From: Acanthaster planci
Taxonomy: Eukaryota > Echinodermata > Asteroidea > Valvatida > Acanthasteridae
Reading direction: 5' to 3'
Assembly (NCBI RefSeq): GCF_001949145.1
Contig: NW_019091441.1
Location: 799,953 to 863,952 of the forward strand
Length of the DNA: 64,000 nucleotides
The position numbers and the translations under genes were made by a program. A model generated the notes under the pieces. That model had not been told where the DNA came from and ran no database searches. It saw only the letters and a program-made list of their open reading frames with translations. Shown here in pieces: positions 62,301 to 64,000 of this stretch (the stretch's first letter is position 1; each line of letters opens with the position of its first letter).

Positions 62301-64000
62301 CCAGCCCGACAAACTAGGACAACTGTGTTTTGATCTCAGAGTTTTATTAAATTACTGTCGTGCCAACTTCTCATTCCTTGCTGAAAGAAGTTTGAAATCC
62401 TTCAGAGCACAGACATTTTAGACATTCTTTTGTGTATTTGTGGAAAATAATGAAAAAACGAATTCCAAATGAAGTGCAACACAATGTACGCAAACCTTTG
62501 AGCACATTTTCTATCAGTAGCATGATGCATTAAAAAACAAAAAATCATCCGCAGTGCATCTGCACATGGGTTCGTGTTGTTTACACACATCAAAACAACA
62601 TGCTCAGTTACTTGTGTTTTTTTCTGTTTTGGCTTTGTTGATGCATCATTTTAGAATAAAGATGGAGATATGCAAATAACCGTTCAAAAGCCGCACGAAC
62701 ATTTGGAGTTTTCTATTGGTTGGTGCACAAACATGGACGTACCCAGCAGGCTTCACTTTGCACAGTGAAAAGCACTGTAATTCTAGAATATAGCTCTGAG
62801 TTTAATCTAGTATAGTTTGTGGACAACCTAACGTCCCTTCCAGATGATGTGACCCTCTTGGTTGATAAATTATTGCTGTTGAGTCAGCTCAACTGAGGGC
62901 ACATTTGTGCTCAAATAAATACAAAATAACGTCATTGTTAGAGGTTGTGCATGGTAGCGGGTAACTTACTTTATGTTGTGCTAGGATAAGTATGAGCAAA
63001 CTTTCTTACAACATTTTCTCCAAAATGATATGCATACCGCATCCTTAATTTTTGTTTCTTTTTACAGACAATGACGTAATTGTCAAATTTGCTCAGATGG
63101 AGTTTAAGTTTGGTGAAGCAGAGAGGGGCAAGACAATGTTTGAGAATATCCTGAGCAACTACCCCAAACGAACTGACATTTGGTCAGTCTACCTGGATAT
63201 GATGATCAAGCAAGCAGATGTGAAAGCCATTAGGTAAAAGACCTTATTAATCTGGCCAGAGTGTTCTGGAAGAATAAATCCTTTTGCAGGGATTTTTGTT
63301 AGTATGCAAAACAAGCTGTTACTTGGTATAACTGTTACTGCATTTAGAAGAAATTGTTCTTACAATATATGTGACCCAGTCTTGATAATGACCTCAATAT
63401 AATTTTCCAGGATTTTTGTTATTATGCAAACTTAACAAATTAATATCCAAAAACTAGCTTAATATGTTTGTCTAGCTCCATTTTGATGTGCCAAGTTGAA
63501 CCCAATCCCAAACTATTGTAAGCAATTTCTATTGAACATAATTTGAAAATTGTATTTTTTTCTGTTGTTGGAATGGTTCATTGACTGTTTGCATTAGGCT
63601 GCACTTAGTTTCCACATTTCAAAAGGACATGGCCTCGTCCTTCAGAGTTGTGATCTGTGATTTCAATCTAGCTCCTGACCTTGTCTTGTGTCCTCAGGCA
63701 GACCACTTCACCACCACTTGTCTCCCCTTACCTACAGCACTCCATAGATACTCTTCTGCAGGTACTGCGTGCCAAGGAAACAGGATGGCCCAGTCAGCCA
63801 TCCGAGCTCCAAGTAGTGACTGTATCAGCCTGCACAAAATGTACAGATTGCTCTTTCTTCTGATCAATACTTTTGTAAGGGGACGTCTCACTGGAGTCCT
63901 GTTTCTATATTTGATTCCATTCTCAATCCATGTCATACAGGCACCTGTTTGAGAGGGTCATTCACCTCAGCCTCTCTGCCAAGAAAATGAAGTTCTTCTA
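20224..64000 (+). CDS. PDCD11: PDCD11/RRP5 rRNA-processing protein, nearly complete
   Basis: RRP5 is a nucleolar factor that binds pre-rRNA through many S1 repeats and is needed for 18S and 5.8S/25S-type cleavages. Its C-terminal HAT repeats join the small-subunit processome. Thirty-five exons with compatible phases give 1803 complete codons, and human PDCD11 has 1871. The start [14 protein letters not shown] matches the human MANLEESFPRGGTRK. About 14 S1 repeats cover residues 106-1425. A charged linker (about 1425-1560) contains [14 protein letters not shown], like human RLQLSSGFAWNVG. HAT repeats follow, with near-identical blocks such as [31 protein letters not shown] and [14 protein letters not shown]. 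The last 40 or so residues run past 64000. Two HAT exons exist in two copies and the model uses only one pair. Confidence 0.96.
20501..20551 (+). CDS. Possible optional 51-base exon of PDCD11
   Basis: An acceptor (catcattgcag) and a strong donor (gtaagg) flank 51 open bases encoding [17 protein letters not shown]. The exon is phase 0 on both sides, so it could be included or skipped without breaking the frame between exons 1 and 2. It has no counterpart that I recall in human PDCD11, and chance is possible. It is not counted in the gene model. Confidence 0.25.
20840..21750 (+). mobile_element. 3' end of a CR1/L2-type LINE, interrupted
   Basis: The frame around 20840-20930 reads [20 protein letters not shown]. 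This resembles the C-terminal tail of non-LTR reverse-transcriptase ORF2 proteins (NRY..SF.P..IR..N). The far end, 21719-21750, is aataaattaatcttgaattg followed by another ttgaatct unit, the type of simple 3' repeat these LINEs carry. A 575-base TTAA-flanked element is inserted in the middle. Confidence 0.65.
20931..21505. mobile_element. TTAA-flanked piggyBac-like MITE, copy 1
   Basis: It is flanked by TTAA at 20927-20930 and 21506-21509. The ends are inverted (CCACTT... and ...AAGTGG). The inside is colinear with 41161-41670, including gtatttcagccaggcctg and cttttgtccctggtggtaat. It contains no transposase frame. TTAA target duplication is characteristic of the piggyBac superfamily. It sits in a LINE coding end. 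Confidence 0.8.
22262..22471 (+). CDS. PDCD11: PDCD11 exon 2: charged N-terminal region
   Basis: Residues 36-105, acceptor cttgccag, donor gtatgg, phase 0. It contains a basic stretch [10 protein letters not shown], which may be a nuclear or nucleolar signal, followed by an acidic [20 protein letters not shown] run. It ends at [10 protein letters not shown]. Confidence 0.93.
23912..24091 (+). CDS. PDCD11: PDCD11 exon 3: S1 repeat 1
   Basis: Residues 106-165, acceptor tttcccttcag, donor gtaccg, phase 0. It reads [20 protein letters not shown] then [13 protein letters not shown], closely parallel to human MRILGCVKEVNELELVISLP. Confidence 0.96.
24271..24570 (+). repeat. Dispersed repeat family R2, copy 1
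   Basis: About 300 bases (atgtctgtacacatcctctt ... aaggactgtggttatggt) recur at 51725-52030 and, in two pieces, at 33540-33700 and 34165-34245. All copies are intronic. No coding potential or termini were recognised. Confidence 0.7.
25213..25374 (+). CDS. PDCD11: PDCD11 exon 4: S1 repeat 1 end
   Basis: Residues 166-219, acceptor attcttcag, donor gtgagt, phase 0. It reads [20 protein letters not shown] and then [11 protein letters not shown], the last strand of S1-1. It continues to LKPGM, the usual opening of the next S1 repeat. Confidence 0.96.
26118..26241 (+). CDS. PDCD11: PDCD11 exon 5: S1 repeat 2
   Basis: Residues 220-260, acceptor cttgcag, donor gtaatt, phase 0 to 1. It reads [20 protein letters not shown], matching human LTGTVSSLEDHGYLVDIGV. 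Confidence 0.96.
26360..26515 (+). repeat. Dispersed repeat family R1, copy 2
   Basis: Colinear with 4397-4552 (gtgcaccccaagcggcaaaa ... cgtactcagcgtgctccgtg), with roughly one base in five changed. Confidence 0.65.
27681..27862 (+). CDS. PDCD11: PDCD11 exon 6: S1 repeats 2-3
   Basis: Residues 261-321, acceptor ttctgttttcag, donor gtgagg, phase 1 to 0. It contains [20 protein letters not shown], closing S1-2, and [14 protein letters not shown], opening S1-3. Confidence 0.95.
29067..29180 (+). CDS. PDCD11: PDCD11 exon 7: S1 repeat 3
   Basis: Residues 322-359, acceptor ctttctag, donor gtcagt, phase 0. It reads [20 protein letters not shown] and onward to EEKQV. The donor is weaker than most. 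It is fixed by the join to VRACVIF in the next exon (human QAVRACIL). Confidence 0.9.
30185..30405 (+). repeat. tRNA-derived SINE, copy 1
   Basis: A B-box-like ggttcaaatcc at 30192 is followed by a body (cagtccttacc ... tttgtccagttttcc ... aaacatttcttcattt) and an A-rich tail with aaataaa repeats. The same order occurs at 38840-39110. The A box is not preserved here. Confidence 0.5.
30515..30730 (+). CDS. PDCD11: PDCD11 exon 8: S1 repeats 3-4
   Basis: Residues 360-431, acceptor ttttttggcag, donor gtgagt, phase 0. It reads [20 protein letters not shown], closing S1-3, and [20 protein letters not shown] to DRGIVY, opening S1-4. Confidence 0.95.
31456..31641 (+). CDS. PDCD11: PDCD11 exon 9: S1 repeat 4
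   Basis: Residues 432-493, acceptor aaacattag, donor gtatat, phase 0. [20 protein letters not shown] joins the GIVY of exon 8. It ends [11 protein letters not shown], matching human YHDIEPGAVVK at the start of S1-5. Confidence 0.95.
32004..32150 (+). CDS. PDCD11: PDCD11 exon 10: S1 repeat 5
   Basis: Residues 494-542, acceptor ttatttactag, donor gtaaat, phase 0. It reads [20 protein letters not shown] then [12 protein letters not shown], like human GLVPPMHLADIL. Confidence 0.96.
32767..32947 (+). CDS. PDCD11: PDCD11 exon 11: S1 repeats 5-6
   Basis: Residues 543-602, acceptor ctgcccaag, donor gtatgc, phase 0 to 1. It contains [20 protein letters not shown], then [20 protein letters not shown]. 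The latter matches human [20 protein letters not shown]. Confidence 0.96.
33540..34245 (+). repeat. Dispersed repeat family R2, split copy
   Basis: Two pieces similar to the 24.27 kb repeat (33540-33700 and 34165-34245) are separated by about 460 unrelated bases. This suggests an insertion into an older copy. Confidence 0.5.
34700..34899 (+). CDS. PDCD11: PDCD11 exon 12: S1 repeat 6
   Basis: Residues 603-669, acceptor gacttgcag, donor gttggt, phase 1 to 0. It reads [40 protein letters not shown] and ITLSLRLS. Confidence 0.95.
35456..35656 (+). CDS. PDCD11: PDCD11 exon 13: S1 repeat 7
   Basis: Residues 670-736, acceptor ttccattaccag, phase 0. It reads [20 protein letters not shown] and [12 protein letters not shown] (human RAFLPTSHLSDHV). 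The open frame continues to 35800. A gtatcc donor after 35656 is the one that joins in phase to IVTCKP of the next exon, matching human VLLCRKP. The exact end is therefore inferred. Confidence 0.85.
37471..37641 (+). CDS. PDCD11: PDCD11 exon 14: S1 repeats 7-8
   Basis: Residues 737-793, acceptor taacatgcag, donor gtatgt, phase 0. It reads [20 protein letters not shown], then [20 protein letters not shown] and VGLAPKA. The last block matches human SGLAPKAIMSDKF. Confidence 0.95.
37661..37730. mobile_element. 70-base TTAA-ended micro-MITE, copy 1
   Basis: It starts TTAACCCTAACCCCC and ends gttagggataa, an inverted terminus with one base changed. It is the same length as, and about 85 percent like, 45577-45646. 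It lies only 20 bases downstream of an exon donor. Confidence 0.7.
37823..38036 (+). CDS. PDCD11: PDCD11 exon 15: S1 repeat 8
   Basis: Residues 794-864, acceptor tttgttag, donor gtaacg, phase 0 to 1. It reads [40 protein letters not shown], then a linker with a charged helix ([20 protein letters not shown]). Confidence 0.95.
38574..38705 (+). CDS. PDCD11: PDCD11 exon 16: S1 repeat 9
   Basis: Residues 865-908, acceptor ttttttggccag, donor gtatac, phase 1 on both sides. It reads [20 protein letters not shown] then [18 protein letters not shown]. Confidence 0.94.
38840..39110 (+). repeat. tRNA-derived SINE, copy 2
   Basis: An A-box-like gtcaagttggtgtagtac and B-box-like gaggttcaaatc (38891-38902) are followed by the same body as at 30.2 kb (ttagtctctacctg ... 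tttgggttttcc ... aaatttcttcactg) and an A-rich end (aaatgaaataaac). Confidence 0.6.
39547..39800 (+). CDS. PDCD11: PDCD11 exon 17: S1 repeats 9-10
   Basis: Residues 909-993, acceptor tcatgtgtag, donor gtgagt, phase 1 to 0. It reads [20 protein letters not shown], a lysine run ([14 protein letters not shown]), then [20 protein letters not shown] and AYIPGRR, the start of a divergent S1-10. Confidence 0.94.
39923..39993 (+). CDS. PDCD11: PDCD11 exon 18: S1 repeat 10
   Basis: A 71-base exon, residues 994-1016, acceptor tcttgtaacag, donor gtaagt, phase 0 to 2. It reads [20 protein letters not shown], like human SHLNDTF...LQVGQGVSLTLK. It is too short to show as a long open frame and was found by phase and homology. 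Confidence 0.92.
40604..40783 (+). CDS. PDCD11: PDCD11 exon 19: S1 repeat 10 end and basic linker
   Basis: Residues 1017-1076, acceptor cattcctcag, donor gtaagt, phase 2 on both sides. It holds [20 protein letters not shown], a Lys/Ala/Pro-rich linker, and [12 protein letters not shown], opening S1-11. Confidence 0.94.
41161..41670. mobile_element. TTAA-flanked piggyBac-like MITE, copy 2
   Basis: It is flanked by TTAA at 41157-41160 and 41671-41674. The ends are CCACTTGCTGCTGG and ccctggcaagaagtgg, inverted to each other. It is colinear with 20931-21505 but 65 bases shorter. No transposase frame was found. Confidence 0.82.
42315..42411 (+). CDS. PDCD11: PDCD11 exon 20: S1 repeat 11
   Basis: Residues 1077-1109, acceptor gctttttcag, donor gtatgt, phase 2 to 0. 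It reads [20 protein letters not shown] then [12 protein letters not shown]. Confidence 0.94.
43480..43625 (+). CDS. PDCD11: PDCD11 exon 21: S1 repeat 11 end
   Basis: Residues 1110-1157, acceptor ctgacacag, donor gtagct, phase 0 to 2. It reads [20 protein letters not shown] then [10 protein letters not shown]. Human has GRDMKTFKYLPISHPRF here, a conserved feature of this repeat. Confidence 0.95.
44484..44583 (+). CDS. PDCD11: PDCD11 exon 22: linker and start of S1 repeat 12
   Basis: Residues 1158-1191, acceptor tgctttcag, donor gtgaca, phase 2 to 0. It reads [16 protein letters not shown], matching human IKQYQAGQTVTCFLKK. Confidence 0.93.
44844..45127. repeat. Tandem duplication of a 142-base intron segment
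   Basis: 44844-44985 and 44986-45127 are near-identical direct copies. Shared words include gttgctgcagccactagccc and cttagcattagccggatag. A few substitutions and one-base indels separate them. They are head to tail with no gap and non-coding. Confidence 0.9.
45577..45646. mobile_element. 70-base TTAA-ended micro-MITE, copy 2
   Basis: It begins TTAACCCTA and ends TAGGGTTAA, a perfect 9-base terminal inverted repeat. The same 70-base size occurs at 37661-37730. The TTAACCCTA ends resemble piggyBac termini. Confidence 0.75.
45852..46038 (+). CDS. PDCD11: PDCD11 exon 23: S1 repeat 12
   Basis: Residues 1192-1253, acceptor ctttccaacag, donor gtgaga, phase 0 to 1. It reads [20 protein letters not shown] then [16 protein letters not shown]. 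Human has FKVLKHPDKKFRVGQALRAT here. Confidence 0.94.
46458..46641 (+). CDS. PDCD11: PDCD11 exon 24: S1 repeat 13
   Basis: Residues 1254-1314, acceptor gttcgtacag, donor gtacgt, phase 1 to 2. It reads [20 protein letters not shown] then [17 protein letters not shown]. Confidence 0.95.
47500..47679 (+). CDS. PDCD11: PDCD11 exon 25: S1 repeats 13-14
   Basis: Residues 1315-1374, acceptor cttggccgcag, donor gtacat, phase 2 on both sides. It reads [20 protein letters not shown], then [20 protein letters not shown]. Human has DPEINSIQDIKEGQLLRGYV here. Confidence 0.96.
48207..48280 (+). repeat. tRNA-like pseudogene or SINE head
   Basis: A perfect A-box word (tagctcagttgg) and a B-box-like ggttcaaatcc are spaced as in a 72-base tRNA, with a T6 run just downstream at 48288. 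The acceptor, T and anticodon stems have several mismatches, and position 33 appears to be C rather than U. A working tRNA is therefore unlikely. Confidence 0.55.
48426..48539 (+). CDS. PDCD11: PDCD11 exon 26: S1 repeat 14
   Basis: Residues 1375-1412, acceptor tgttggcag, donor gtaaga, phase 2 on both sides. It reads [20 protein letters not shown] then [12 protein letters not shown]. Human has LPEGKLLTARVL here. Confidence 0.95.
48770..48861 (+). CDS. PDCD11: PDCD11 exon 27: last S1 strand and linker
   Basis: Residues 1413-1443, acceptor cttcttgcag, donor gtaagc, phase 2 to 1. It reads [20 protein letters not shown]. Human has LNHQKNLVELSFLPGDTG here. Confidence 0.93.
49346..49443 (+). CDS. 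PDCD11: PDCD11 exon 28: charged linker
   Basis: Residues 1444-1476, acceptor tctttaaaaag, donor gtgagc, phase 1 to 0. It reads [20 protein letters not shown] then [13 protein letters not shown]. The basic patch followed by acidic/Ser repeats is typical of the linker before the HAT domain. The acceptor has a poor pyrimidine tract. Confidence 0.85.
50827..50877. repeat. Perfect 17-base-pair hairpin
   Basis: TGTTTATAACTTGAGTT at 50827-50843 is exactly inverted at 50861-50877, with a 17-base loop. It lies within the intron between exons 28 and 29. Confidence 0.8.
51409..51588 (+). CDS. PDCD11: PDCD11 exon 29: linker with SGF-W motif
   Basis: Residues 1477-1536, acceptor caatgctgcag, donor gtcagt, phase 0. 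It reads [14 protein letters not shown], matching human RLQLSSGFAWNVG, followed by an acidic run ([19 protein letters not shown]). Confidence 0.95.
51725..52030 (+). repeat. Dispersed repeat family R2, copy 3
   Basis: Colinear with 24271-24570 (gatgtctacacacctcccca ... atgactgtggttatggtatc). It lies 140 bases after the exon 29 donor. Confidence 0.7.
52540..52608 (+). CDS. PDCD11: PDCD11 exon 30: lysine-rich linker
   Basis: A 69-base exon, residues 1537-1559, acceptor tttcaatcacag, donor gtagcc, phase 0. It reads [20 protein letters not shown]. Human has [20 protein letters not shown] at this place. Confidence 0.92.
53325..53509 (+). CDS. PDCD11: PDCD11 exon 31: first HAT repeats
   Basis: Residues 1560-1620, acceptor tttcctttcag, donor gtcagt, phase 0 to 2. 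It reads [40 protein letters not shown] and RALKTINF. This is the best conserved stretch with human PDCD11. Confidence 0.97.
53836..54036. mobile_element. Non-autonomous DNA-transposon remnant
   Basis: The left end tagtggcatattgggggagg and right end acctggatacgccactg are imperfect inverted termini of the CAGTGGCGTA type, enclosing about 200 non-coding bases. It shares its terminus style with 18074-18090. Target duplications are not clear. Confidence 0.45.
54482..54554. mobile_element. TTAA-ended micro-MITE, divergent copy
   Basis: It starts TTAAACCCTTACCCCC and ends gttggggttaa, with a size (73 bases) and layout like the 70-base copies at 37.7 and 45.6 kb. The inside is more diverged. Confidence 0.5.
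56540..56962. mobile_element. Tc1/mariner-type MITE
   Basis: The ends are a perfect 22-base inverted repeat beginning TACAGTCATTTGCAAAAG, bounded by TA dinucleotides, as Tc1/mariner elements are (TA target, TACAGT-type tips). The length is 423 bases with no transposase frame. Confidence 0.82.
58452..58620 (+). CDS. PDCD11: PDCD11 exon 32: HAT repeats
   Basis: Residues 1621-1677, acceptor ggttactgtag, donor gtaggc, phase 2 to 0. It reads [20 protein letters not shown] then [20 protein letters not shown]. It joins the duplicated exon pair that follows. Confidence 0.96.
59736..59889 (+). CDS. PDCD11: PDCD11 exon 33, copy 1: HAT repeat
   Basis: Residues 1678-1728, acceptor ttgttggacag, donor gtaagt, phase 0 to 1. 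It reads [20 protein letters not shown] and onward to KSLMPKE. Human has [20 protein letters not shown] here. Both splice sites are intact in this copy. Confidence 0.85.
60755..60920 (+). CDS. PDCD11: PDCD11 exon 34, copy 1: HAT repeat
   Basis: Residues 1729-1783, acceptor ctttttacag, donor gtaaaa, phase 1 to 2. It reads [40 protein letters not shown] and [14 protein letters not shown]. Its sequence differs from copy 2 by one silent base. Confidence 0.85.
62073..62226 (+). CDS. PDCD11: PDCD11 exon 33, copy 2: HAT repeat
   Basis: It has the same boundaries and phases as the 59736-59889 exon, with two base changes, one altering Leu to Val (KSVMPKE). The splice sites are intact. If it followed exon 34 copy 1 it would be read out of frame and reach a stop within about ten codons. 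Confidence 0.85.
63068..63233 (+). CDS. PDCD11: PDCD11 exon 34, copy 2: HAT repeat
   Basis: It encodes exactly the same peptide as 60755-60920. The donor phase (2) matches the next exon at 63941. Confidence 0.87.
63941..64000 (+). CDS. PDCD11: PDCD11 last visible exon, cut by window end
   Basis: The acceptor is catgtcatacag, entering in phase 2. It reads [19 protein letters not shown], matching human [19 protein letters not shown]. About 40 further residues and the stop codon are expected beyond 64000. Confidence 0.93.

Larger units (their letters stand above)
61257..63531. repeat. Direct duplication, copy 2 (about 2.3 kb)
   Basis: It begins right after a single N (61256) and is colinear with 58882 to about 61220. 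It is continuous with the last visible exon of the gene, so it is the copy anchored to the right-hand contig. Confidence 0.92.

Noticed and set aside
1-64000. CRISPR array, operon or prokaryotic mobile island
   Set aside because: The window is spliced animal DNA. Repeats are transposon-like or minisatellite and show no regular spacer pattern.

Overview
The window is animal nuclear DNA. It is AT-rich, genes are split into many short exons with GT-AG introns of a few hundred bases to about 5 kb, introns are full of small transposon remnants, and the 'acatgta' word common in marine invertebrate genomes recurs throughout. Protein similarity, recalled from memory, points to a non-vertebrate deuterostome (echinoderm, hemichordate or cephalochordate type). 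The sequence alone does not fix the species. Runs of N at 7828-7852 and single Ns at 58881 and 61256 show this is a gapped draft scaffold.

Two plus-strand genes fill the window. The first (1653-14593) is the 3' part of an SH3PXD2 (TKS4/TKS5) adaptor gene. Its PX-domain exons lie upstream of the window, and seven coding exons here encode four SH3 domains and the stop codon. About 4 kb of 3' UTR and intergenic DNA follows (14594-18600), ending in a C-rich transposon remnant.

The second gene starts at a promoter near 18.65 kb that carries a TCTCGCGAGA element and a YY1-type AAGATGGCGAC element. It encodes PDCD11/RRP5, the rRNA-processing factor with S1 repeats followed by HAT repeats. I could follow 35 coding exons with every splice phase compatible, giving 1803 complete codons. 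That covers the whole protein except roughly the last 40 residues, which run off the right edge. There are about 14 S1 repeats, an acidic and lysine-rich linker, and the C-terminal HAT repeats.

The two genes do unrelated jobs: podosome/invadopodium scaffolding versus pre-rRNA cleavage in the nucleolus. Their adjacency is still notable, because human PDCD11 and SH3PXD2A are close neighbours on 10q24.33.

Two places show duplicated exons that touch N characters: the second half of SH3-2 (7701-7827 and 8290-8465) and two HAT exons (59736-60920 and 62073-63233). The reading-frame arithmetic shows the HAT copies cannot both be spliced into one mRNA, so uncollapsed haplotypes are the simplest explanation. 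Introns hold TTAA-flanked piggyBac-like MITEs (one inserted exactly inside a LINE coding end), a Tc1/mariner-type MITE, tRNA-derived SINEs, a foldback element enclosing a tRNA-like sequence, a minisatellite and perfect hairpins. I found no evidence of an unknown multi-gene system. The best leads are the duplicated HAT exons, the promoter architecture, and the nested TTAA element.
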